From: Actibacterium sp. MT2.3-13A
GTDB lineage: Bacteria; Pseudomonadota; Alphaproteobacteria; Rhodobacterales; Rhodobacteraceae
DNA length: 64,000 nt
Reading direction: 5' to 3'
Assembly: GCF_018139985.1 (NCBI RefSeq)
Contig: NZ_JAGSOU010000001.1
Location: 124,001-188,000, forward strand
A model generated the notes under the pieces. That model had not been told where the DNA came from, ran no database searches, and saw only the letters and a list, made by a program, of their open reading frames with translations. Positions 16,806-25,099 of this stretch are shown one piece after another (positions within the stretch are counted from its first letter, which is position 1; every line of letters begins with the position of its first letter). A program made the translations under genes and the position numbers.

Positions 16806-18749
16806 TCAGCCCTTGGTCTGGGCGGCGCGGACCTGCGCGACGCTGGCCACACCCAGGACCTCCAGCACCTTGGCCTCGATATCCGCGGCGCTCATCCGGG
16901 CGACGTCATACATCTCGTCCTGCGTGGCCTGGTCGACGAAGACGTCGGGCAGCTCCATAGAGCGGAACCGCAGGCCGTGGTCGAAGACCCCATGCTCGGC
17001 CAGCAAGTGCGCGACATGGCTGCCGAAGCCGCCCACCGCGCCCTCCTCGATGGTGATCAGCGCCTCGTGCTCGGCCGCCAGCCGCAGGATCAGCTCCTCA
17101 TCCAGCGGCTTGGCGAAGCGGGCATCGGCCACCGTCGGCGTGATGCCGCGCGCGGTCAGCGCCTCGCTGGCCTTCATTACCTCCTTCAGCCGGGTGCCGA
17201 AGGACAGGATCGCCACCCGCGCGCCCTGCTGGATCATCCGAGCCTTGCCGATCTCCAGCACCTCGCCGCGCTCGGGCAGCTCGACGCCCACGCCCTCGCC
17301 GCGCGGGTAGCGGAAGGCGATGGGACCCGCGTCGTGGGCGGCGGCGGTGGCCACCATGTGCTTGAGCTCCGCCTCGTCGGCAGCGGCCATCACCACGAAA
17401 CCGGGCAGGTTGGCGAGGAAGGCCACGTCGAAGGCGCCCGCATGGGTCGCCCCGTCGGCGCCCACCAGCCCGGCGCGGTCGATGGCGAAGCGCACCGGAA
17501 GGCGCTGGATCGCCACGTCATGCACCACCTGGTCATAGCCGCGCTGAAGGAAGGTCGAATACATCGCGCAGAAGGGCTTCATCCCGCCCGCAGCGAGCCC
17601 GGCGCAGAAGGTTACGCCGTGCTGTTCGGCGATGCCCACGTCGAAACAGCGCGCGGGGAAGCGCTCGGCAAACAGGTCCAGCCCGGTGCCGTCGGGCATG
17701 GCAGCGGTGACGGCGACGATCTTGTCGTCGGCCTCGGCCTCCTGAATCAGGCTCTGGGCAAAGACCTTGGTATAGCTGGGCGCGTTCGACGGCGCCTTTT
17801 TCTGCTCGCCCGTCACCACGTCGAAGCGCGCGGTGGCATGGCCGCGGTCGGCGCGCCGCTCGGCCGGGTGATAGCCCTTGCCCTTTTTCGTGATGGCGTG
17901 GATCAGCACCGGCCCGTCGGCACGCGCCTTGACCGTGCGCAGCACCGACAGAAGCTGCTCCATGTCATGCCCGTCGATCGGGCCGACATAGGAGAATCCC
18001 AGCTCCTCAAACAGCGTGCCGCCCACGGTCATGTGCTTGAGCATGTCCTTGGCGCGCCTGGCGCCTTCCTGGAAGGGCTGCGGCAACAGGCTGACCGCGC
18101 CCTTGGCGGCGGCCTTCAGCTCCTGAAACGGCGCCCCGGCATAGAGCCGCGACAGGTAGGACGACATCGCACCCACCGGCGGCGCGATGGACATCTCGTT
18201 GTCGTTGAGGATCACGATCAGGCGCTTTTTCAGATGGCCCGCGTTGTTCAGCGCCTCAAAGGCCATGCCGCCGCTCATCGCGCCGTCGCCGATCACCGCG
18301 ATGGCGTCGCCGATGCCGTAGTCCGGCGCACCGCCCAGGTCGCGCGCCACGGCAAAGCCCAGCGCCGCCGAGATCGAAGTGGAGCTGTGCGCCGCGCCGA
18401 ACGGGTCGTAGGGGCTTTCCGAGCGCTTGGTGAAACCGCTCAGGCCGCCCTTCTGGCGCAGCGTGTGCATCCGGTCGCGCCGGCCGGTCAGGATCTTGTG
18501 CGGATAGCTCTGGTGGCTGACATCCCAGATCAGCCGGTCGCGCGGGGTGTCGAACACCGCGTGGATCGCCACCGTCAACTCGATCACGCCCAGCCCCGCG
18601 CCCAGATGCCCGCCGGTCGCCGACACCGCGGCGATGGTCTCCTCGCGCAGTTCATGCGCCAGCCGGCCCAGCTGGGCATCGGAAAACTGTTTCAGGTCGG
18701 CCGGGCTGTTGACCCGGTCCAGCAGCGGGGTGCTGGATTGCTCGCTCAT
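16806..18749 (-). CDS. dxs: 1-deoxy-D-xylulose-5-phosphate synthase
   Basis: This TPP-dependent enzyme condenses pyruvate with glyceraldehyde 3-phosphate, the first and rate-limiting step of the MEP isoprenoid pathway. The 647-residue protein has the TPP site GDGAMSGG (154-161) with NDNEMSI, and His-rich [13 protein letters not shown] (residues 43-55). The central transketolase signature [15 protein letters not shown] and a C-terminal domain follow. It is downstream of ispA in the same operon, so precursor synthesis and chain elongation are co-expressed. GGAGGG lies eight bases upstream of ATG 18749. Confidence 0.97.
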   Translation of the reverse strand: MSEQSSTPLLDRVNSPADLKQFSDAQLGRLAHELREETIAAVSATGGHLGAGLGVIELTVAIHAVFDTPRDRLIWDVSHQSYPHKILTGRRDRMHTLRQKGGLSGFTKRSESPYDPFGAAHSSTSISAALGFAVARDLGGAPDYGIGDAIAVIGDGAMSGGMAFEALNNAGHLKKRLIVILNDNEMSIAPPVGAMSSYLSRLYAGAPFQELKAAAKGAVSLLPQPFQEGARRAKDMLKHMTVGGTLFEELGFSYVGPIDGHDMEQLLSVLRTVKARADGPVLIHAITKKGKGYHPAERRADRGHATARFDVVTGEQKKAPSNAPSYTKVFAQSLIQEAEADDKIVAVTAAMPDGTGLDLFAERFPARCFDVGIAEQHGVTFCAGLAAGGMKPFCAMYSTFLQRGYDQVVHDVAIQRLPVRFAIDRAGLVGADGATHAGAFDVAFLANLPGFVVMAAADEAELKHMVATAAAHDAGPIAFRYPRGEGVGVELPERGEVLEIGKARMIQQGARVAILSFGTRLKEVMKASEALTARGITPTVADARFAKPLDEELILRLAAEHEALITIEEGAVGGFGSHVAHLLAEHGVFDHGLRFRSMELPDVFVDQATQDEMYDVARMSAADIEAKVLEVLGVASVAQVRAAQTKG

Positions 18750-18773
18750 CGCGCAGGCCCTCCGGGGCGGCGG

Positions 18774-19643
18774 TTACATCTCGCGGGAGATAACGAAACG
18801 GGCGGTGTCCCGCAAGGCGTCGGCGGCCGCGCCGTAAGGCGCCAGCGCCGCCTCGGCCTCGCGCACCAGCGCCTCGGCCCGGTCCTTGGCGCCCCGCAGG
18901 CCCAGAAGCGAGACGAAGGTCGCCTTGCCCGCCTCGGCATCCTTCTGCAGGCGCTTGCCGGCCTTTTCGGCATCTCCCTCCACATCCAAGATGTCGTCGG
19001 CGATCTGGAAGGCAAGGCCCAGCGCCTGCGCGTATTTGCCCAAGGGGGCCGGATCGGCGCCCGCCAGCCGCGCGCCGGCCTCCGCCGACCAGCGGATCAG
19101 CGCGCCGGTCTTGTTGGCCTGAAGCGCGGTGATCTCCTCCAGCGTCAGGGGGCGCGCGGCGCTTTCGGCCGCGATGTCCTGCGCCTGGCCCAGCACCATG
19201 CCGTCGATGCCGGAGGCGCGCGCGAGCTGCGCGATCAGATCGACCCGCACGGCGGGATCGGGGTGGGTCGCCGGATCGGCCAGCAGCTCGAACGCCAGCG
19301 TCTGCAGCGCGTCGCCCACCAGCACCGCGGTCGCCCGGTCCCATTTCACATGCACCGTGGGCTGGCCCCGGCGCAGGTCGTCGTCGTCCATGCAGGGCAG
19401 GTCGTCATGGACCAGCGAATAGGCGTGCAGCGCCTCGACCGCCGCCCCAGCCTGCAGTGCGCGCGCCGCGGGCACGCCATGCAGCGCCGCGCCCTCGATC
19501 ACCAGAAATGCGCGCAGCCGCTTGCCGCCCGCCACCGCGTAGCGCATGGCGTGGGTCACCGGCTGATCGGCGCGGCCGGCCAGAACGGCCTCCAGCCGCG
19601 ACGACACCGCCGCCGCCGCCTCTTCCAGCTTCTGCGAAAACAT
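18774..19643 (-). CDS. ispA: polyprenyl synthetase (geranyl/farnesyl diphosphate synthase)
   Basis: The 289-residue enzyme adds isopentenyl diphosphate to allylic diphosphates, giving GPP/FPP for quinones, carotenoids and undecaprenol. The first aspartate-rich motif DDLPCMDDDD (80-89) and the second DDILD (216-220) are complete, and GGKRLR (39-44) binds diphosphate. The four residues between the first D pair and the next aspartates are the bacterial FPP-synthase type. Its start codon overlaps the xseB stop by one base (TGATG). Confidence 0.95.
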   Translation of the reverse strand: MFSQKLEEAAAAVSSRLEAVLAGRADQPVTHAMRYAVAGGKRLRAFLVIEGAALHGVPAARALQAGAAVEALHAYSLVHDDLPCMDDDDLRRGQPTVHVKWDRATAVLVGDALQTLAFELLADPATHPDPAVRVDLIAQLARASGIDGMVLGQAQDIAAESAARPLTLEEITALQANKTGALIRWSAEAGARLAGADPAPLGKYAQALGLAFQIADDILDVEGDAEKAGKRLQKDAEAGKATFVSLLGLRGAKDRAEALVREAEAALAPYGAAADALRDTARFVISREM

Positions 19644-19888
19644 CAGAGCCCTTCGACCGGCGTGATGCCCGTCGGGTTGCCCTCGGCATCCAGCGTGATC
19701 GCGGCCACCTTTTCCTCGGCGCGCTTGAGTTCGTCCTCGCAGCGCTTTTTCAGCTTGGCGCCGCGTTCATAGAGCGCAATGGAATCCTGCAGCGGAACGT
19801 CGCCCCGCTCCAGCCGGGTGACCACCTGCTCCAGCTCGCCCATCGCCTGTTCAAAGCTCATCTTGTCGACCGGGGTCTCGTTGCTCAT
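19643..19888 (-). CDS. xseB: exodeoxyribonuclease VII small subunit
   Basis: The 81-residue protein is the small helical subunit that associates with XseA to degrade single-stranded DNA. The family pattern MSFEQAMGELEQVVTRLERG with LQDSIALYERGAKLKKRCED is unmistakable. It is the usual neighbour of ispA and dxs in proteobacteria. It overlaps the deacetylase stop (ATGA) upstream and the ispA start downstream, so the set is translationally coupled. xseA is not in the window. Confidence 0.95.
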   Translation of the reverse strand: MSNETPVDKMSFEQAMGELEQVVTRLERGDVPLQDSIALYERGAKLKKRCEDELKRAEEKVAAITLDAEGNPTGITPVEGL

Positions 19889-20820
19889 CCGCTCCGCTCC
19901 ATCAGAACCGTCACATGCGCCGCCACGGATGCGGCCAGCGCCTGAAGATCATATCCGCCCTCGAGTGTCGAGACCAGCTTGCCCCCGGCATGGACCCCCG
20001 CCAGGTCGCAAAGCCGCCCGGTGATCCAGGCGAAATCCTCCTCGCGCCACATCAGCTGCGCCAGCGGGTCGGCGGCATGGGCGTCGAAGCCGGCCGAGAC
20101 CAGCACCAGCTCCGGCGCGAAATCGTCGAGCCAGGGGAACACCTCGCGCTCATAAAGGTCGCGCGCCTCGGCCCCGCCGGTCATCGGCGCCAGCGGAATG
20201 TTGCGGATGTTGTCATGCGCGCCACGCTCGTCCCTCGCGCCGGTGCCGGGCCAGAGCGGCATCTGGTGCGACGACACGAACCGCACCCGCGGCTCGTCCC
20301 ACAACAGCGCCTGCGTGCCATTGCCGTGATGCACGTCGAAATCGACCACCGCCACGCGGTTCAGCCCATGATGGTCGAGCGCGTGTTTCGCGGCGATCGC
20401 CACGTTGCCGAACAGGCAGAACCCCATCGGTTTCGCCTGCTCGGCGTGATGCCCCGGCGGGCGGATCGCGACGAAGGCATTGCCGGCCTCGCCGCCCAGC
20501 ACCATGTCCACCGCCCGCGCGGCCCCGCCCACCGCGCGCAGCGCCGCGGCGAAGGAGCCCTTCGACATATGCGTGTCGGCATCGAGCGGCACCGTGCCCT
20601 GGTCCGGCCCGGCGTCACGGATGCGGTCGATATAGGCCTGCGGATGGCAGCGCAGGATGTCAGCCTCGCGCCCCAGGGGCGCCTCGGCGCGGATCAGTTC
20701 CCTGAATTCCGGGGCCTTCAGCCGCTCAAGGATCGCCTCCAGCCGCGCCACCTGTTCGGGGTGGCCGACCGGCGTGACATGGCCGAGGCAGTCGGGATGG
20801 GTCAGGATCGCGGTGCTCAT
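19885..20820 (-). CDS. histone deacetylase-family zinc amidohydrolase
   Basis: The 311-residue enzyme has the class II HDAC / acetylpolyamine amidohydrolase motifs. These are RPPGHHA (active-site His pair), DFDVHHGNGTQ (zinc Asp and His), SAGFDAHAADPL (zinc Asp) and the LEGGYD tail. It would remove acetyl groups from lysine or polyamines in the cytoplasm; the true substrate is unknown. ATG 20820 is used; the reading frame extends to 20856 but without a clear start. It is the first gene of the xseB-ispA-dxs transcript, with a four-base overlap. Confidence 0.9.
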   Translation of the reverse strand: MSTAILTHPDCLGHVTPVGHPEQVARLEAILERLKAPEFRELIRAEAPLGREADILRCHPQAYIDRIRDAGPDQGTVPLDADTHMSKGSFAAALRAVGGAARAVDMVLGGEAGNAFVAIRPPGHHAEQAKPMGFCLFGNVAIAAKHALDHHGLNRVAVVDFDVHHGNGTQALLWDEPRVRFVSSHQMPLWPGTGARDERGAHDNIRNIPLAPMTGGAEARDLYEREVFPWLDDFAPELVLVSAGFDAHAADPLAQLMWREEDFAWITGRLCDLAGVHAGGKLVSTLEGGYDLQALAASVAAHVTVLMERSG

Positions 20821-20859
20821 GGCCGCAAGGCTAGGCAGGGGGCAGGCATCCGGCAAGCC

Positions 20860-21564
20860 TCAATCAGGGGCCAGCATGTAGCCCGCGCCGCGCACCGTCT
20901 GCAGGTAGCGCGGCTGTTTCGGGTCGGCCTCGATCTTGCGGCGCAGCCGGGTGATCTGAACGTCCACCGCGCGTTCCTGCGCCTGACCGCGGTCGCGGCC
21001 CAGATCCTCGACCAGCTTGCCGCGGCTGACGGGCTCGCCGGGGCAACCCGCGAAGATCTTCATCAGCTGGCTCTCGGTGGCGGTCAGGCGGATCAGCTCG
21101 TCGCCGCGCCACAGCTCGCCGCGCTCCACGTCATAGCGCACGGGGCCGAGGCTCAGCACCTTGGGCCCCGCGCCCAGCGGCTGGGCCTGCGGCACCCGGC
21201 GCAGGATGGCGTTGATCCTGAGCATCAGTTCCTTGGGCTCGAAGGGCTTGGCGAGATAGTCGTCGGCGCCCGCCTCCAGCCCCTCGATCCGGTCGCTGGT
21301 CTCGGCCTTGGCGGTGAGCAGCAGGATCGGCGTCGAGATCTCCTGCCGCAGACTGCGGGTCAGGCTGATGCCGTCCTCGCCCGGCATCATCACGTCGAGC
21401 ACGATGAGGTCGAACTCCAGCCCCTCCAGCAGCCGCCGCGCATGCGCCGCGTCGCGCGCCGCCGTCACCCAGAACCCGTTGCGGATCAGGAATTTCTGCA
21501 GCAGCCCGCGGATGCGCTCGTCGTCATCGACAATCAGCAGATGGGCCGCCCCCTCGACGCTCAT
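20860..21564 (-). CDS. petR: response regulator PetR (OmpR family)
   Basis: The 234-residue protein has a receiver domain with the acidic pocket DDD at residues 13-15, phospho-acceptor Asp57 in LIVLDVMMPG and the Lys in LLTAKAE. A winged-helix OmpR domain follows (RLTATESQLMKIF through VDVQITRLRRKIE and GYMLAPD). With petP directly upstream this is the PetR of Rhodobacter, which is required there for petABC expression. No histidine kinase is adjacent. Start ATG 21564 overlaps the petP stop (ATGA). Here it is about 17 kb from petABC. Confidence 0.88.
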   Translation of the reverse strand: MSVEGAAHLLIVDDDERIRGLLQKFLIRNGFWVTAARDAAHARRLLEGLEFDLIVLDVMMPGEDGISLTRSLRQEISTPILLLTAKAETSDRIEGLEAGADDYLAKPFEPKELMLRINAILRRVPQAQPLGAGPKVLSLGPVRYDVERGELWRGDELIRLTATESQLMKIFAGCPGEPVSRGKLVEDLGRDRGQAQERAVDVQITRLRRKIEADPKQPRYLQTVRGAGYMLAPD

Positions 21565-22067
21565 GACCCGGCATCCTTCAGCGCGGCGTAGTGGCGGCGC
21601 TGCTCGGGGTCCATCATCGCCTCCAGCACCTGGCGAAAGCCCGCCACCGCCTCCGGCCCGGCGGCGCGGTAGGCGGCGCGCATCCGCGCGCGCTGGGCGT
21701 CCGACAGCTCCTGCTCCAGCGTCGCGCCGGCCTCGGTCAGGTAGAGATGGCGCTCGCGCTTGTCGCGCGGCCCGACGCGGCTTTCGACCAGCCCATCCTC
21801 GATCAGCGTCCGCAGCACCCGGTTCAGCGACTGCTTGGTCACGCCGAGGATCGACATCAGGTTGTTGACCGTGGTGCCCGGGCTGCGGTGAATGAAATGG
21901 ATCGCGCGGTGATGCGCGCGGCCGTAGGAATAGTTCTCCAGGATCCGGTCCGGGTCCGCGGTGAAACCGCGATAGGCGAAGAACATCGCCTCGATGCCCT
22001 TCCTCAACTGCTCGTCGGTGAGAAACAGCAGGCTCTCGCCGCTCTGCGCGCTGCCGCCTTCGGCCAT
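21561..22067 (-). CDS. petP: MarR-family regulator PetP
   Basis: The 168-residue winged-helix protein shows a MarR core: helix-turn-helix STVNNLMSILGVTKQSLNR-like region (TTVNNLMSILGVTKQSLNRV) and the wing LVESRVGPRDKRERHLYLTEAG. It precedes and is coupled to petR, the same pair found in Rhodobacter capsulatus, where both are needed for bc1 expression. ATG 22067 is chosen because GGAAGGG lies seven bases upstream; a GTG at 22073 would overlap that site. It may autoregulate through the palindromic GTCA-N7-TGAC inside its promoter. Confidence 0.87.
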   Translation of the reverse strand: MAEGGSAQSGESLLFLTDEQLRKGIEAMFFAYRGFTADPDRILENYSYGRAHHRAIHFIHRSPGTTVNNLMSILGVTKQSLNRVLRTLIEDGLVESRVGPRDKRERHLYLTEAGATLEQELSDAQRARMRAAYRAAGPEAVAGFRQVLEAMMDPEQRRHYAALKDAGS

Positions 22068-22106
22068 TTTCACCCCTTCCGATCACGTTTCTTTCTGGTT
22101 GGGGTG

Positions 22107-22135
22107 ATTTTATGTCAGCCTTGTTGACTTTCCAA
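22107..22135 (-). promoter_or_regulatory. promoter of petPR with internal palindrome
   Basis: On the minus strand TTGGAA (22130-22135) and TAAAAT (22107-22112) are spaced by exactly 17 bases, about 40 bases before the petP start. GTCA and TGAC flank seven bases inside the spacer, a possible PetP operator. Confidence 0.65.
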
Positions 22136-22249
22136 GAATCAATTGTTAGCGATTTGGCGGTTTGGCGCAACTTTATGTCCGAAGCGGACTTAAGAAGCGC
22201 AATATTCGCAAAAAGGGCATAAGCCCGGTGACCGAGGAAGGAAAGACCG

Positions 22250-23116
22250 ATGACCGGCTATGATGACCGCGACGGCAAGATTTGGATGGATGGCCAGCTG
22301 ATCGATTGGCGCGACGCCAAGGTGCACATCCTGACCCACGCGCTGCATTACGCCTCATCGGTATTCGAGGGCGAGCGCTGCTATAACGGCAAGATTTTCA
22401 AATCCGTCCAGCATTCCGAGCGGCTGCGCAATTCCGCCCGCCTGCTGGACATGGAGATCCCCTATTCGGTCGAGGAGATCGAGGCCGCGAAATACGCGAT
22501 GCTGGAGGCCAACGGCTGGTCCGACGCCTATGTCCGCGCCGTCGCCTGGCGCGGCGCGGGCGAGGACATGGGCGTCTCGGCCAAGCGCAACCGGGTCCGC
22601 CTGGCGGTCGCGGGCTGGGAATGGGGCGCCTATTACGGCGACGCCAAGATGCAGGGCGCCAAGCTCGACATCTCCAAGTGGAAGCGCCCCAGCCCCGAGA
22701 CCATCCCGGCCCACGCCAAGGCCGCCGGCCTCTACATGATCTGCACCATGTCCAAGCACGCGGCCGAGGCCAAGGGCTGCTCGGACGCGCTGTTCATGGA
22801 TTACCGCGGCTATGTGGCCGAGGCGACGGGGGCCAACATCTTCTTCGTCAAGGACGGCGCGGTGCACACGCCGATGCCCGACTGCTTCCTCAACGGCATC
22901 ACCCGGCAGACGGTGATCGGCATGCTGACCGAGCGCGGCATCGAGGTGATCGAGCGTCACATCCTGCCGGAAGAACTGGAAAGCTTCGAACAGTGCTGGC
23001 TGACCGGCACCGCGGCCGAGGTCACCCCGGTGGGCCAGATCGGCGACTATACCTTCGAGGTGGGCGCCCTGACCCGCGAGATCGCGGAAGCCTACGAGAA
23101 ACTGGTGCGCGCCTGA
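22250..23116 (+). CDS. ilvE: branched-chain amino acid aminotransferase
   Basis: This PLP enzyme (fold type IV) makes leucine, isoleucine and valine from their 2-oxo acids. The 288-residue protein has HALHYASSVFEGERCY near the start and the probable PLP lysine Lys157 in HAKAAGLYM. It also has GYVAEATGANIFFVKDG, typical of class IV, and the phosphate-binding TGTAAEVTPV. GGAAAG lies upstream of ATG 22250. It is divergent from petPR and monocistronic, with a GC-rich hairpin after the stop. Confidence 0.94.
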   Translation: MTGYDDRDGKIWMDGQLIDWRDAKVHILTHALHYASSVFEGERCYNGKIFKSVQHSERLRNSARLLDMEIPYSVEEIEAAKYAMLEANGWSDAYVRAVAWRGAGEDMGVSAKRNRVRLAVAGWEWGAYYGDAKMQGAKLDISKWKRPSPETIPAHAKAAGLYMICTMSKHAAEAKGCSDALFMDYRGYVAEATGANIFFVKDGAVHTPMPDCFLNGITRQTVIGMLTERGIEVIERHILPEELESFEQCWLTGTAAEVTPVGQIGDYTFEVGALTREIAEAYEKLVRA

Positions 23117-23123
23117 CGCGCCC

Positions 23124-23146
23124 GCGGGGCCCTTTGCGGGCCCCGC
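23124..23146. terminator. GC hairpin between convergent ilvE and cytochrome genes
   Basis: GCGGGGCCC and GGGCCCCGC form a 9-base stem around TTTGC. No T tract follows on either strand, so termination would be imperfect or rho-assisted. Confidence 0.4.
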
Positions 23147-23160
23147 AAGCCCGGCCGCCC

Positions 23161-23721
23161 TCACTGAGGCGGCGCAATCTCCAGCTTCATCGCGGCATAC
23201 CAGTCGGCATAGGCGCGGATCTCCTCGTCGCTCAGCTCGGCGGCGATCGCGGACATGATCTCATGCGTCCGCTTGCCGAGGCGGAACGCCTTGAGCTGGG
23301 TGTCGATGTAGATGTTCGTCTCCCCCGCCAGATTCGGCGCGTCCTCCAGCTCGGCGATGCCGTTCGCGCCGTGACAGGAGACGCACAGCTCGGGCGCCTG
23401 TCCCGCGTCGGCGCCGGCGGGCAGCTCGGCGGTCGCCTCGTGCGCGCCATACCAGGCCGCGACATCCGCGATCTGCTGGTCCGTGAGCCCCGCGGCCACC
23501 ACGCTCATCATCTCATGCACCCGCGCGCCGGAGCGGAACGCCCTGAGCTGCGCCTCGATATAGGCCGCCGGTTCCCCGCCGATATGCGGCGCGATCGGGA
23601 TCTGCGCATAACCGTCCAGCCCGTGGCATGTCCGGCACATCCCTGCCACCTTGCGCCCGGCCGCCGGGTCCTGCGCAAGGGCGCCCCCGGCGAGCATGAG
23701 CCCGCCGAGAAGCATTGCCAT
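23161..23721 (-). CDS. diheme c4-like cytochrome c
   Basis: The 186-residue precursor has a signal peptide (MAMLLGGLMLAGGALA). Two similar cytochrome c domains follow, each with a heme site: CRTCH (residues 29-33) and CVSCH (about 112-116). Each repeat also has a distal methionine in a VHEMMS or THEIMS context, as in cytochromes c4. Such proteins carry electrons in the periplasm. The gene lies 11 bases downstream of a PQQ-type dehydrogenase, so it is probably that enzyme's electron acceptor. It converges with ilvE. Confidence 0.88.
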   Translation of the reverse strand: MAMLLGGLMLAGGALAQDPAAGRKVAGMCRTCHGLDGYAQIPIAPHIGGEPAAYIEAQLRAFRSGARVHEMMSVVAAGLTDQQIADVAAWYGAHEATAELPAGADAGQAPELCVSCHGANGIAELEDAPNLAGETNIYIDTQLKAFRLGKRTHEIMSAIAAELSDEEIRAYADWYAAMKLEIAPPQ

Positions 23722-23732
23722 GAAGGCCCGCG

Positions 23733-24986
23733 TCAGCCTTCGTACCAGATGCGGTAGATCGCCCCGGCCAGGTCATCCGAGACCAGCAGCGAGCCGTCGC
23801 GCAGCTGGGTCACGTCAACCGGGCGGCCGAGATATTCGCCGTTCTCGTCGATCCAGCCTTCGGCGAAGGGTTCGGAGGTGGCATTGCCCTCGGCATCGAC
23901 GAAGGTCACCATCACCCGCGCGCCGACCGGCGTGGTGCGGTTCCACGAGCCGTGCTGGGCCGAGAAGATGGCGTTCTTGTATTTCGCCGGGAACATCTTG
24001 CCGGTGTAGAAGCTCATGCCGAGGTCGGCGGCATGGGCCACCATCTCGACCGCGGGCATCACCACCTCGACCGGCACGTCCTGGCCGGCATATTCATTGG
24101 TCCGCACGCTGCCGCCGCCATACCACGGATGGCCGAAATGCTGGCCCTGCGCGGTCTGGTGGTTCAGTTCGCCCGGCGGGATGTCGTCGCCCATCCCGTC
24201 CACCTGGTTGTCGGTGAACCACAGTTCGCCGGTTTCGGGATGGAAATCATGCCCGACCGAGTTGCGGATGCCGTAGGTGTAGACCTCGCGCCCGGTGCCA
24301 TCGGTGTTCATGCGGATGATGCCGCCGATGCCCCATTTGGTGTTCAGCTCCAGCTTCTCGGGCGGCGCCACGTTGAAGGGCTGTCCCAGCGAGATGTAGA
24401 TCTTGCCGTCCGGCCCGATCTTGCAGACCCGCGCGGTGTGGTTGTAGCTTTCCTCGCTCGGCGGGATCAGCTCGCCCTGGGCCACCAGGTTGAAGGCCGC
24501 CACGTCGGGGCTCTCGTAGAAGAATTCCGCCGCCGGGAACAGCAGCACGCGGTTCTGCTCGGCGATATAGAGGAACCCGTCCTCGGAGAAGCACGGCCCG
24601 TTCGGAATCGCGAATTTCAGCGAGGGCGCGAAATCCTTCACCTCGTCGGCGACGCGGTCCTTGTTGCGGTCCGTCACCACCCAGACCTTGTCCTTGCGGG
24701 TGCCCACGAAGGTCACGATCCCCTGCGGGCCCACCGCCATGTGCCGCGCATCCGGCACCACTGCGTAAAGGCCGATCTTGAACCCGTCGGGCAGCTTGAT
24801 CCGCTCCAGGTTCTTCTTGATGCCCTCGGCGAAGTCGCCGTCCTGTTCGACAAAGGTAAACGCGGTCTCGCCGGTGGTCTGGAAATTGGACAGATTTTCC
24901 AGATTGTCCGGCACGTCCGCCGATTGCGCCGAGACCGGCCCGGCCAGCAAGACAGCCGTTGCGGCGCACAGAAATGCACGTTTCAC
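23733..24986 (-). CDS. PQQ-type sugar/sorbosone dehydrogenase, periplasmic beta-propeller
   Basis: The 417-residue precursor has a Sec signal (cleavage near VSAQS) and a six-bladed propeller of the soluble glucose/sorbosone dehydrogenase class. Family blocks include KLPDGFKIGLYA, FAIPNGPCFSEDGFLYIAEQ, YGIRNSVGHDFHPETGELWF with a histidine, TDNQVDGMGDDIPPGELN, and the C-terminal GSLLVSDDLAGAIYRI. It would oxidise a sugar or alcohol with PQQ and pass electrons to the adjacent diheme cytochrome; the substrate is unknown. The start is GTG at 24986 with GGAGG five bases upstream. Confidence 0.85.
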   Translation of the reverse strand: MKRAFLCAATAVLLAGPVSAQSADVPDNLENLSNFQTTGETAFTFVEQDGDFAEGIKKNLERIKLPDGFKIGLYAVVPDARHMAVGPQGIVTFVGTRKDKVWVVTDRNKDRVADEVKDFAPSLKFAIPNGPCFSEDGFLYIAEQNRVLLFPAAEFFYESPDVAAFNLVAQGELIPPSEESYNHTARVCKIGPDGKIYISLGQPFNVAPPEKLELNTKWGIGGIIRMNTDGTGREVYTYGIRNSVGHDFHPETGELWFTDNQVDGMGDDIPPGELNHQTAQGQHFGHPWYGGGSVRTNEYAGQDVPVEVVMPAVEMVAHAADLGMSFYTGKMFPAKYKNAIFSAQHGSWNRTTPVGARVMVTFVDAEGNATSEPFAEGWIDENGEYLGRPVDVTQLRDGSLLVSDDLAGAIYRIWYEG

Positions 24987-25033
24987 GTAATCCTCCCCGA
25001 AAGTCGATTCCGGCTATTTTAGTCGACCAGAGC

Positions 25034-25059
25034 CGGCACGCAGGGCGTGCCGACCCTGC
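25034..25059. promoter_or_regulatory. two mutually exclusive hairpins upstream of the PQQ dehydrogenase gene
   Basis: CGGCACGC (25034-25041) pairs with GCGTGCCG (25045-25052), and GCAGGG (25040-25045) pairs with CCCTGC (25054-25059). The two stems share bases, so only one can form. The element lies in the 113-base gap between the EamA stop and the dehydrogenase start and could be a terminator, attenuator or operator. Confidence 0.35.
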
Positions 25060-25099
25060 GTTACTATATCGCACCGAAGGCATTTCGCATTCTCGGGCC

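Noticed and set aside
16977-19772. Open frame of about 930 codons on the plus strand
   Set aside because: It is the complement of dxs and ispA; both real genes have catalytic motifs and coupled starts.
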